Shown here: positions 23,070 through 34,349 of the stretch, piece by piece
Layout of the letters: every line of letters starts with the position of its first letter
How positions within the stretch are numbered: the first letter of the stretch is position 1
Source of the DNA: Melieria omissa
Taxonomy: Eukaryota > Arthropoda > Insecta > Diptera > Ulidiidae
DNA: 64,000 bases
Assembly: GCA_963971225.1 (NCBI GenBank)
Contig: OZ020268.1
Span: 114,730,830-114,794,829 of the forward strand
Reading direction: 5' to 3'
Position numbers and translations under genes: made by a program
The notes under the pieces: model-generated
What the model saw: only the letters and a program-made list of their open reading frames with translations
What the model was told of the DNA's origin: nothing
The model's database searches: none

Positions 23070-24465
23070 TATAGATACTCTAAACCCATCGTTGACCCCT
23101 CAGATTTTGATGTTTAAAGAAATGAAAAACATGTGTCTCATAATTTTTCATTTCGAGTGTTTTCATCAATTTTGAAATCAAAAAGCCTCTATAAACGTTT
23201 TTCTCCATACAAACCCATCGTTGACCCCCGTAAAATATTGATTTTCGAAAAAATGAAAAACACGCGTCGCATTATTTCTAATTACTTATTCCTTATTTCA
23301 CCAATTTTCAAATCAAAAGGCCCAAAAATTCGTATTTTCCCATAGAAACTTTTAACCCTTTGTTTACCCCTTTAAGTATTAATTTTCACAAAAATAAAAA
23401 AACATCTTTAATTATTTTTTAATTTAATTGTTTTTTTTTTACCAATTTGAAGTCAATGGTGCCGCTGGGCCTCGGTTCATGTTTTTTACGTAACCTTATC
23501 GTATGCGAACCTTAACTATTCGTTGACCTCCTTCAATTTTTATTTTCGAAAAAAATTTAAAATACGTGTTACTATTATTTATCGTTTGAAGTGCGTTTGC
23601 TAGGTTTGAAGTGCTATAGTGAAGTCTCCATGTACACTTTTAACCCTTGGGTCATCTAGTTCAATTTTGATTTTAAATAATAAAAAACGAAAGTACTTCC
23701 ACCAAGTTTAACCCTTTCCGTCATGAAAATAAACCCGTTCTGTATGAATTGTATGGGCTGTAGTCCAATATATTGGACATTGTGACTGAAAGGGTTAAAG
23801 AAGAGGCCTATTAGTTCATGTTTTTTCACAGTTTCTGCATATAAACCTTTAACCCATTGTTGATCACGTTAGATTTTGATTTTCGATAAAATAAAAAACA
23901 CGTGTCGAATTATTTCATATTTCAAGTACTTTCACCAAGTTTCAAGTTAAATTTAATTTTAATAATTGTAATCAAGTCAAGGCTTAAAGTCAAGTCAAAA
24001 GGCTTAAAAATTCATGATTCTTCATACGAACTTTTAACCCTTAATTCCCCCCATTAGAAATAGATAAAAAAAAAAATAAAAAACACGTATCCAAATATTT
24101 TTGATTGCTAGTGTTTTCACTTTGAAGTCAGTAGGCCCATTGGTTCATGATTTCTTCGTAGTCTTCTCGTACACGAACCTTAACCCATTATTGACCTGTC
24201 AAATTTTGATTTTGGAAAAATCTAAAAATACGTGTCGAATTGTTTTTGATTTCGAGCACTTTCACCATGTTTGAAGTAAAAAACCCATAAAATCACGTTT
24301 ATTCATACAATACTTTAGCCCCTTTAGACCTCGAATTTCCAAAATTCCAGTCTTAGCGGAGGTTCATTTTTCAAGATGTGCCTATAGTTCAAATTTCATG
24401 TCTGTAGCTTGATTTGTTTCGGCTGATTGGCGATGATGAATCATTCAGTCAATCAATAAGTCAGG
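23070..24465 (-). repeat. Right arm of the foldback-like element
   Basis: Reverse-complement counterpart of the left arm, with TTAACCC phrases near 23353, 23519, 23640, 23849, 24036 and 24181. It contains a nested 83-bp TTAA element (23712-23794) absent from the left arm, which inserted after the arms formed. Confidence 0.85.
23708..23798. mobile_element. Tiny TTAA palindromic MITE (83 bp) nested in right arm
   Basis: TTAA at 23708-23711 and 23795-23798 flank CCCTTTCCGTCATG at the left and, read inwards on the other strand, CCCTTTCAGTCACAATG at the right. The core holds the perfect palindrome TCCAATATATTGGA. Entirely non-coding. Confidence 0.75.
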
Positions 24466-25492
24466 GAAGGCAAGTAGAAATTTCCAGCGGTACTAATGGG
24501 TCCCTATCCGGATTTGTTGAATTTTTTCCTGCCAAAATTATTTCTTGGTAACTTATTGAACGATTTCTCAAGGCAACACATCTATTGGATTACTTCTCGT
24601 TTTGCCTATTTTGCTCAATGGTCCAAAGATCTATCGTATGAATCGACTTTCCTCTTAAAAACTATGGTGTTATTTATTTAGGTAACTAGTGAAGTTTGGT
24701 GACTGCTGGTTCAGAATGAGCTGTTTAAACACCATGTCTCCCGCATGGACAGTAAAACTCCTCTGAAATTGTGTTCGACGCGTTAGTTGGGGATCGAGGA
24801 CACCCAGATGTCTCCGGTGGAAGCACCCAGTTGAGAACGTCCTACTTTTTCCTGGTGTCAAGAACTCGAAAAGGTGTGTGAAAAACAGAAGTGCCTGTAG
24901 AGAATTTTGACGACAGGCTTGAAACCCGGTAAAGGGTTGTTATGGTGAGTTCAGTGAACTAGTAAGATGGTTCAAAACTCCTCTCCTTTCATAAGGAATT
25001 ATTCCAATATAGAAAAGTGACTTTCTTCTGGAAAACAAGGACACACTATGTGTTAAGGTGTCTCGTTGTCTTCTAGGCACAAACTAAGAACTTGTTCCTC
25101 AGCATAATTGAGTAATGCTATGCAGTTTACGATCTCCAATTTTAGCTGAGAATTTTCTTGGGTTTGGTGACGACTGATATTTATAGAGTTATGCCTGATT
25201 GTCTACCATTAGCAAACCCATTGTATGTATTTCTCATCATATCGTAGATATAGATATATTCGATTGTCAAATTGCTTTGTTCAGTTCTTAACTCGGGTTC
25301 GACAAAGCTTAGATTAGCTAAGACAGGCAATGATAACTGACAATGATTTTAACGAAACTTAAACTTTGTTAAAACTTGTTAAAATCCAGGTTCAACAGTC
25401 CATAGTTCATCCTTGAGTAAAGAATATCTAAGACCTTATAGAGAAATAAAGTAATCAGTTCACAAGTTATTTGAACTACTTTTCAATATCAT
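24466..25492. other. Unassigned DNA, possibly old transposon
   Basis: Less AT-rich than neighbouring repeats, and nothing recognisable. The minus-strand frame 24670-24861 (63 codons) has no family I can name. An old retroelement remnant is possible but not supported. Confidence 0.3.
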
Positions 25493-26120
25493 TTAAACCC
25501 TTTCACAGCCAATGACACAAGTGCATCCTATCTGAAGTTTTTTATAGTTCAAACAACGGTAACCCTTTCGACCCCAAAGTTGCCTGAGAGCAACTTCACC
25601 TTTTTGTCGATTTTGTCGATTGATTTATTTTAAGTAGTTTAACTTAAGTAGGCACCAAAAGTTTAGTATTTTTATATGTGAATTCAAAGCAAATTACAAA
25701 AATTTTACTTTTATGCCCAAAATAATTTCCAATAATTTGCAGCGATATCAAGGAAAGTTTGTGTTCTAATTTAAGTCTACGAATTGGGCGCGTTTGATCA
25801 AAACCCTGTTTCTTTAATAATGGTTAAATAATATCAAAAAGTGATCATTTTGTATTTTTCCATAATTATTAAATAATTTTTCTGTAATTAAAAAATATTT
25901 ATAAAAAATTTATTCAACCCATTTTAAGCTAAATTTGTTCAAAAGTAAACTAGCTCTAGAACTCTAACAAAGAGGCGTGGCGACTTCTAATGTCGTGTAC
26001 ACCCTTCTTAGAAAAGTATTTCATGGTTTAAATACCAAAAAGTAATATCGAGAGACAGGGTTGAATTCGGGGTCGAAAGGGTTAAAACAGTACTAGTTAC
26101 ATTGGCCATGAACGGGTTAA
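25493..26120. mobile_element. Outer TTAA MITE of a nested pair
   Basis: The left end CCCTTTCACAGCCAATGAC (from 25498) matches, on the other strand, the right end CCCGTTCATGGCCAATG ending at 26116, which is followed by TTAA at 26117-26120. The left TTAA is blurred (tttaaa at 25492-25497). It is interrupted by a second TTAA MITE, so this element was there first. Confidence 0.6.
25559..26085. mobile_element. Inner TTAA MITE of a nested pair
   Basis: The ends are exact inverted copies over CCCTTTCGACCCC (25563-25575 and its inverse ending 26081). The right flank is TTAA at 26082-26085; the left flank is GTAA, one mutation from TTAA. About 519 bp, non-coding, AT-rich centre. It inserted into the outer MITE. 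Confidence 0.75.
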
Positions 26121-28300
26121 TATGGGTTAAAGTACATTGCCAACACCTCCATGTGTGCGCCTATGTTTTCTGATGGCACAGCTTTAAAGCACTGCAAGAC
26201 AGTGAAGGAACAGTGGCGAAAATAGCAACAACAACAATAACCAAAAACAACTTCAGGGGCAGAGTTGGCAGCGGCTGGCGGCATCACTGGCCACGTAGCC
26301 GCCTTTGTGTGCGTATTAAAACATTTTGCGCGTTGATATGGTTGCAACAACAGCTACCACAATACAAAACAATAACAACAACAACAACAAGGAGTGAGAA
26401 AGAATGCCATGCAACATTCGCTCAAGCAGCAGCACCATAAACAACAACAAAAACAATTTCAACCAACTTTTAAATGTTTAAGCGGCAACGTATGTTGGCT
26501 GCAATGAGTTTTATTGTTGTTGCTGTTGTTGTTGTTGTTGGCGTTGCAGGCAGCAAGTGGCATGCACAAAGCTATGCTTTTGTGTTGGGATGAGCTGCAC
26601 AACGACAGACAATCAGTACGTGCGGCGATTGCGTGCGGACGCAACGACATACCGACAGACTGACGACCAGCTGAACGGACGGTCAGTCATTGCGTGCGCA
26701 CTGTTGGTGCGTTAATTGTATGTACGAGTAGTTGTACAAAATGCTTTTGTTTATATATGTGTGTGTATGTGTGCGCCTTTGGCTTTGATATACTTAACAG
26801 TTTAATTTACAACAATACCAACAAAAGTTAAATAACAACAAAACAAGCAAATTATGTGTGCACTTTGCCATATACAAAACACACACACATTTATACAATT
26901 TTGTTGTTGTTGCCACAGTCATTGACATAAATACAGTAACAGTCGGCAGCAACAAAAGCAAAAACAATTACAACAACAACAATAACAAATTTACTGTGCG
27001 TATCATAAGGCAACCTAAGGCGAAAAAACTAAGCTAAAAGCCAACGACAACAACAATAACAACAACATCGCACAGTTCACCACACAAACAAACACACACA
27101 CACATACACGCACACAAAACTTAAATGCTGTGCGCTAACAAAGCTGCGATTTGTTGTTGTTGTTGTCGTTGGTGTTTTAGTGGTTTTACTGTCCGTACAA
27201 TAATAATAATTTGTTGTTGTTTTTGTGCTACATAAGCAACAGCAACAACAAAAACCGAATTAAAAGCGAGTAGCAAATAAGCAAAACCGTCCAACAGCTC
27301 CACCGGCAGCCCCCAAAGCCAGCAACATGCTGCCGCCACCAGTCGCCAAAAGCAATAACAATAACAACAACAATAACATGAACAACAGCAGCAACATCGT
27401 CACCACCGGCACTGACCGCTGTCGCTTGGCGGCGGCGGCATGGAGCGACGCGCACTAAAATGCCGCCTCCGTCGTCGTCGTAGCCACCGTTCTTGTTGTT
27501 GTTATTATTATTGTAGTTGTTGTCATCATCATCGTCGTTGTCGCTGTTGCCGGCATGTACGACTACACGTATCGTTTCATATATTTTTATTTGCTGCTTT
27601 TCCTTTATTTCTATATTTTTTTTTAGTTTTTTTTGAGCGTTTTTCTTTTCGTTTTTCTTTTAGCTTTTTTCATTCTCAGTCAACGAACTGATGGGACGTT
27701 GACGGGGTCATAAATGTGCAAAAAAATAAAATAAGTCGACTTAAAATAAAACGAACATGAAAACAACAACAACACCAACAACACTGGGAAAAACGACAGC
27801 GCTCTGTACAACACCAACAACAACAAAAGAAAAATACATAATAAATCGAAAAAACGTTTTGCTTGCGCCGCAAACATTTTGCAATGACCGCTAGGAAAAT
27901 TTTCGAGTGTGTCGTTTATGATTAATTGACTAATTGAGAGCTAACGGTGCAAATGTTTTGTGGTTTTGACATTTGGTAAAATCAGAATTAAAAAATTGGT
28001 AAATATATTTTGGCTGAAGAGTGATTTGTGGATAAACTAGGGTGGCTTTAATATAGAAGCTGAAGAAAAAGAAATTAAATGTATCAATGCATCAAAGGAT
28101 TTCAAAGGATTGGGAACCAGGACATGTGTTGCAAAATCAGGGCGCGTGGCAACCCTACCTTGAAGCTCATGGTAATGCGTGAAAGTGGGAAGCGTGACTG
28201 TTAGTGTTAATGGGGACATGGTTGATACCACTTTGGGGCTCGAGCAATCTGGAGAGTTTCAACTTCACCCACTGGGTTGCTATTCTTAATGCTTAGATTT
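26121..28300. other. Host-like noncoding island rich in CAA/GTT
   Basis: Repeated CAA/GTT tracts (26375-26392, 26514-26540, 27040-27070, 27145-27175), (CA)n near 27085-27118, and a GC-rich patch near 27290-27560. One short plus-strand frame, 27327-27467, starts at ATG and reads a Pro start, an Asn run and an Ala run. It is most likely a by-product of the repeats. No exon is supported. Confidence 0.45.
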
Positions 28301-28309
28301 TCTTTAATC

Positions 28310-29360
28310 ACAGGTTTCACCAGTAAAGTGTGCCATCACTAAAATATTCCAAATATTCCAAGGAGTTCATTTCATTTATTCATTCAACAGTTCACTAAAA
28401 TGTTCCATTAATGTGTGCCATCACTTAAAAAAATGTGTTTCAATAGTGAAGTGTTCCTCCACTAAAGTGTCACAAAGTATCACAAAAGTGTTTCAATAGT
28501 AAAGTGTTCCATCACTAAACTATTTCTATACTAAAGTGTCCTAGCACTAAAGTGTTTCATCACTAAAGTGTTTCAATACTAAAGTGTTTCATCACTAAAG
28601 TGTTTCATGATTAAAGCGTTTCATCACTAAAGTGCTTCATCACTAAAGTGTTTCATCACTAAAGTGTTTCAATACTAAAGTGTTCCATCACTAGAGTATT
28701 TAAACAGTAAAAGGTTCATTTCATTCATTCAACAGTTCACTAAAATTTTTAGTTCAATTATTACATCAATTATTTATCATTGGCACAATATCATTCATTC
28801 AACAGTTCAATTACATAACCGTTCCACTACTAACGTGATCCATCACTAAACTAATCCATTGCTAAGGTGATCCATCATTAAAGTGTTTTATCACTAAAGT
28901 GTGCCATCACTAAAGTTTTCAATACTAAAGTGTTCCATCACTGAAGTATTTCAATACTTAAGTGTTCCTTTACTAGAGTATTAAGTAAGGTAAGTAAGAG
29001 GCTCATTTCATTCCTTCATTAAATAGTTCACTAAAATGTTCCATTACTAAAGTGGTCCATCACTAAATTAATCCATTGCTAAAGTGATCCATCATTAAAG
29101 TGTTCTATCACTAAAGTATGCTATCACTACAGCATTTCAACAGAAAAGTCTTCCATAACTAAAGTGTTTTAAGTGGTCCATCTCTAAAGCATTCCAACAG
29201 TAAAGGGTTTATTTCATTCTTTCATTTATTCGTTCAACAGTTCAGTTAAGTGTTCCATTACTTAAGTGGTCAATCATCAAATTCATCTCCATCTCTAACA
29301 TTGATTTCATTTCTAAAGTGTTCCATCACTAAAGTGTTTCATTTCTAAAGTATTCCATTA
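28310..29360. repeat. 16-bp minisatellite (TCACTAAAGTGTTTCA)n
   Basis: Roughly 60 diverged copies of a 15-16 base unit such as CATCACTAAAGTGTTT. A longer phrase, ttcatttcattcattcaacagttcactaaaat or similar, punctuates the array near 28368, 28720, 28790, 29005 and 29220, pointing to block duplications of several units. No gene inside. Confidence 0.9.
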
Positions 29361-30660
29361 ACAAGAAGCTTGCCACAAGCAGAATTGCCGCTTTTGTTCT
29401 TTTCGGACCAAAATTGGTCAAATATCTTTTCATTAGTACAAACAATTTATCAAAAAAAAAAACTGTAATTTAAAAATGACTTTAAAGATAATGCAATTTT
29501 TTTTAATTTGGTCGTTTACGCTCGGATTTGGGCCATGCCTGGCTCTTCAGGAATGTAGACCCGTCTTTGACTTGTCTGGCATACGGAAATCGGATGTCGA
29601 CTCAGCGGACTTATAACACTTCATTAAGAAATCGACTTCATTAAGAAGTCGACATCAGATTCTGTTGGATACTGTTTCTCAAAATTGAATAGATTGCTTA
29701 CAGAATACTGTTGGGATTTTTAATAATTCTAGTAGTCTAAATGAAGGCCCTTCTTAATCTAATATTTATTTTTTAATTTTTTTTTCAAATTTTTTTTACT
29801 ATTTTCTTCTCATTATTCACACCGATTGGATGCATAGGGGGCCAAAAAAGCGTTGGCCTTGTATTGGTTACATTAATTGATTTAAGTCGATACTTCGAGT
29901 AGGTGATTATTCTATTGGAGTCCCAAGCGTCTATTTGTTGTCCCCTAGGAAGGACGTATCTGTATATAAAAGTAAGGTTGGTATTTGCGTATGCTTGGTC
30001 ACCAACAAATTTTTAATCACGATTGTCATGGGTCTCCAATTTTTCTCACTCTATCAGTGTTGTCTACTAATCAGTTAAACTACTAATCAGTGTTCGGTGA
30101 TTGAGTATTTTTCTCAAACGACCGTAAAGATGTACAAAAATGTAAGAAATGATTTGAACAGGAATGATCATATATGAACTTTGAAAGCTTACGAAAAACT
30201 TGGAGAAAGAGACTTCAGTGCGCCCAAAGCTGATATTTAAGAAGATTAGGATATGATTGGAAAATTAAATATTTTAAAATTATTTTTTAAAATTACCTAC
30301 TTGCTTCAAAGTCCACTTCACAGCCATCTGGCTCTGTTTCTTTGCTTTTCCTAGTGGCCCTTCAAGCACAATCCAGACCAAAATGCGAGCACAAAAAAGT
30401 GACAAAATGTACAAAAGTAAATTTATAAAAATTCCATTACTATATGAGAACATTTTTAAAGCTACCAGCAATGGAGACGGTAAGAAAAAATTAAAAAAAA
30501 AATATACAAAAAAATTTACAAAAAAATTAACAAAAATAAAAATAAAAAGAAAACATCAAAAGAAAGGCAACAAGCGAAAAATAAGAGTATTTAACAGGAA
30601 AAAAGAATGCAAAAGAGATAAATAACTGAAAATGGAATTAAAATAAAGTAGAAAAAATTG
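29361..30660. other. AT-rich intergenic DNA
   Basis: No recognised gene. A TATA-like string (tatataaaag) at about 29961 has no start-site context. The frames 30280-30471 and 30383-30625 are Lys-rich low-complexity products of an A-rich tract (30480-30600). Confidence 0.4.
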
Positions 30661-32280
30661 GTAGAAAAAATTTAAGAAATTCAAGATAAAAGCAGACAAA
30701 CAATTGCGACAAACGAGCAAAGTGAGCGAGAAGAGGAAAAAAGCGAGAGCGTCAAAAAGCGAAGTAACGTTGAGGCGGCGAAAAGCTTGAATGGTGTGGG
30801 CCATTCGAGGGTTTTGGGGTCGCAGATAAGCCAAGTCAGTGGGAGAGAGCGCTTGAAGTTTCCATAAATGAGTGAATGCAAGTGAGCGCTTGGCGAGGAA
30901 GGCGTCGATTTTCCTCGGCAACTTGTGAGCAGCTGACAGTGCGCCTTAATTTGTTGCTTTTTGAGCGCTAACTGCGGATTTTTTGGCACAGAAAAGTGAC
31001 TGTTGGGGCTCAGAATAGTGAGAATGAGAGAGAGAGAGCAAGTGTCTTGAATGGCGACTTTTGAGCGCACTTGTTACCATTTTTGGTTGTGGTAGCGGTG
31101 TTTTATTTCAATCGCTGTTGTTGTTGTTGTGGTTGGCTTTTGCTGTTATTGTTGTTGTAGTTTGCTTGGTTAACACTTTAAACGGGTGTTTACGCCGATG
31201 GTATCTCGCAAGCGTAACATTTCATTGTCTTAATTTGCGAGTGACTTCTGTGCCCAATTGTTGGTGACAGCGACACACACACACACACACACAGCGACAG
31301 CAGTGGCGCGCACAATCGATTCACGGTTTTTGTTGTTGTATTTAGTAAATGCTGTGTTGGTGGCGGTTGACGGCAGTTTACAAGTTATTTGCGTGCGCTT
31401 TGTGATAGTTGCTTGCTTGCTTGCGATGTTGCAACCATGCCGCCAATAATTGTTGTACTTATTGCTTTTGTTGTTTGAATTGTTGTTATTGCATGCTTTA
31501 AGTTCACCTAAAATGGAGCAAATTGCGCTTTTTCAAGTGGCCGAGTTTTTGCATGTTGCAGAGATCATTGAATTGTTGTTGGCGCCAGCGAGCAACGAAC
31601 ACTAACTGAAAAGGGCAACCGGCAGCTAATGGTTGCTGTTGTAATTTGGTGTCATGTGTAATTTAAGCTGGCAGCGTAAATTTCAGTGCGAAATTGCTAA
31701 ATTAAATAAATAAATAAATAAAAAAATAAATAAATACAAAATTAAATAATACAAAAATTCATGATTTAAATAAACTGCAACGCTGGTGGCATGAGGCTGC
31801 CACACATGCAACACACACACTAATTATCTACTATGGGATAATTGTTGCTTGTGTTGCACGAACAAAGGAGCAGCAACAGCCACGGCCATTGCAACAGAAT
31901 GCAATCATCTCGCCACGGCGAATGGGTTGTTGTACAAGTTTTCACACATTTTCAATGCATTTGTCACAAATCACACGCATGCGCGCACGCGCCGCACCAC
32001 GCCACCAATCAGTCAGACAGACAAGACTAACGGCGCAGAAAATCATAAAATACACGCGTCAACGGCTGTGTAACATAAAATTTATCTACAATCTGTCATG
32101 TATGACAGTTTTTGTCAGCGCTCAAGGCCGTACAAACGACAGCGAGGAGCGTACAAGGCGCAAGTTTCAAGCAAAACGGGAACTGGAGCAGTGTGTGTGT
32201 GTGTGTGAAGACGCACGCAATGCAGTTAAACAAGTAGCGACAACAGCCACAGACGACAGCTGCCGAACGGTCGCTGGGGT
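30661..32280. other. Host-like noncoding island
   Basis: GAGAG-rich stretch at 31022-31040, (GTT)n near 31110-31160, (CA)n at 31272-31294, A-rich (TAAA)n at 31700-31735. Overlapping frames on both strands (30556-31070 minus, 31061-31449 plus, 31842-32287 plus) show no family resemblance. Confidence 0.45.
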
Positions 32281-32515
32281 TCTGTAGTGGCCTCAAATAT
32301 TTTGTATTTAGTAGAAGAACTTGAATTAATTGTAAAATATTTTTAAAATATTTTTGAATACTCTTGATGGCCGCAAACCTTCTGCCTTCTGTAGTGGCAT
32401 CAAACGTAATGTATTTAGTAGAAGAACTTGAATTATTTGTAAAATATTTTTAAAATATTTTTGAATACTCTTGATCGCCTCAAACCTTTTGTCTTGTGTG
32501 GTGGCCTCAAAAATG
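32281..32515. repeat. 107-bp tandem duplication, about 2.2 copies
   Basis: Copies start with GTAGTGGCCTCAAA at 32284, GTAGTGGCATCAAA at 32391 and a partial GTGGTGGCCTCAAA near 32498. The first two share the long AT-rich middle almost exactly. Confidence 0.85.
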
Positions 32516-32770
32516 AAAGTTTAATTTTCAGCTGCAAAATATGTTCAATGTAGAGAAATCTTTGCTATATGAAGATTCATTATGAAGAGATCAAAACGCA
32601 AATGAAAATCAAACGAAAAAGCTGTGTTTTTTTAATCAAAATCGAAGCCGGTAGGACTTTAGTATATTGAAGACAATTATAGGGAAAGTTGACATTACTT
32701 ACCATCTGATAAAAATAACCGGAAATTTTACATAAAACAAAATCGGTTCAATTATTCGTTGATACTAAGT

Positions 32771-33310
32771 TTATTTTATTTTTTTTAATTTTATTTTATT
32801 TTATTTTATTTTATTTATTTTATTTATTTTATTTATTTTATTTATTTTATTTTATTTATTTTATTTTATTTTATTTTATTTTATTTTATTTTATTTTATT
32901 TTATTTTATTTTATTTTATTTTATTTTATTTTATTTTATTTTATTTTATTTTATTTTATTTTATTTTATTTTATTTTATTTTATTTTATTTTATTTTATT
33001 TTATTTTATTTTATTTTATTTTATTTTATTTTATTATATTTTATTTTATTTGATTTTATTTTATTTTATTTTATTTTATTTTATTTTATTTTATTTTATT
33101 TTATTTTATTTTATTTTATTTTATTTTATTTTATTTTATTTTATTTTATTTTATTTTATTTTATTTTATTTTATTTTATCGTATTTTATTGTATTTTATT
33201 TTATTTTATTTTTTATTTTATTTTGTTTTATTTTATTTTATCTTATTTTATTTTATTTTATTTTATTTTATTTTATTTTATTTTATTTTATTTTATTTTA
33301 TTTTTATTTT
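32771..33310. repeat. (TTTTA)n array, about 540 bp
   Basis: About 105 copies of TTTTA with interruptions (TTTATTTA near 32810-32855, single changes near 33035, 33050, 33180, 33225). The open frame across it is a repeat artefact. It is the same pentamer as at 1395-1530. Confidence 0.97.
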
Positions 33311-34349
33311 GTTTGTACAACAATAAATTACTATACAAATAAGACATTAACAGCACGAGCGGCTTTGGCCATCGGCTCCATTTAAATTGCTTCCTACATA
33401 TTGTACATGAAAATTGTCCTTAAAAACTCTCAAAAATTACAAAACTTTTTTTTTACGATCTTTGACGATCCCCCAAAACTTCCATTAATTTTGCGCATGC
33501 GTTTTGTTTTTATTATTAATTAATTACCAACAGGTTCTTCCTGCTCGATTCCACTTTCGCTGTCCATCTGCATTGCGCCGCTTCGCTAAATTCAGCGACG
33601 CCGCTTTGTTGTTGTTGCGCTGCTGCTGTGTTCGCTTTTGCATTCGCTGCGCTAATTAGCAATTTTTATATACACATTGTTTTTTTGCAGCGCCTGCATT
33701 GACTTAATTTAATGACGGCCTTTATCAGCGCATTTCGTGTTAGTTTCGCAATTTAAATGCACATTGAAGCTTAGGCTTTGCCGATAAAGTTGTAGTCGTG
33801 TGCTTGCGTGCTTGCGTGTGTGTGTGTGTTCGAGGCGTAATATCCTGGCGATAACATGCAAAAAAGCTGTTCACAATTTTCACAGGTTGTTGCTGTGCGA
33901 CAGGTGCTGCGCATGCCGTCGCCAACAGCTGTTGCGCATGCGCCAACGCGCCGTTATGTGCGTGTGCAGGCTGCTCTCGAAGTAACCAGTTTTTTCTTGT
34001 GCATTAATGGTTTAATTAGTAAAATTTAATTGAACGATAAGATTTGCATTTTGAAAATTTTCGAGCATTTTTACGCTGTTTTAACTGATTGAAAATTGAG
34101 GAACACTTTGAGGTTGTGGTACGAAGATGAGGAAGCAATTGTCCGGAATTGTTTTAAAAGTGTGTTTCGAAAATATTTTTTTATAAATTTAATATTTTAA
34201 TGTGTTTTTAATGGTGTACAAGACTTGCTTGGCAACAGCAAAAGTTATCTTCTGTTCAAATCGTTCTATGCGCTTTTCAACGTGGAAAATATGGAAAGTA
34301 TTCACTATATGTGGCAGCTACATTAATACAATGAGCCGTATTTCCTCAG
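33311..34349. other. Noncoding island and AT-rich flank
   Basis: A GC-richer segment at 33540-33990 includes gcgctgctgctgtg and paired cgcatgcg-like strings near 33910-33945. No gene recognised; the frames 33740-33946 and 33800-33985 overlap on opposite strands. Confidence 0.4.

Larger units (their letters stand above)
19637..24465. mobile_element. Foldback-like element: long inverted arms of tandem repeats
   Basis: Two arms (19637-21075 and 23070-24465) are reverse complements of each other with moderate divergence. Each outer end begins with a CCTGACT string followed by GATTCATCATTGCC or GATTCATCATCGCC, then a unique-like block with GAAATTTGAACT- and TTTTGGAAATTC-type phrases. After that come about eight diverged monomers of 120-150 bp. 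Two monomer types alternate: one with 'caagggttaa..atgaagaa', the other with 'aatgggttaa..gagaa'. Both arms stop inwards at the same phrase (GTCAACGATGGGTT). The spacer of about 2 kb carries a pogo-like MITE, a (CAA)n tract and host-like DNA; no transposase is seen. This architecture resembles Drosophila Foldback (FB) elements. An inverted segmental duplication is the alternative. Confidence 0.65.

Noticed and set aside
24670..24861. 63-codon minus-strand frame as a retroelement fragment
   Set aside because: No catalytic or zinc motif and no flanking repeats to support it.
27327..27467. Short ATG-started frame with Asn and Ala runs
   Set aside because: Composition comes from CAA and GCG tracts; antisense frames are equally open and no homology is recognised.
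33050..33385. 111-codon ILFYF-repeat frame
   Set aside because: Translation of the TTTTA microsatellite.
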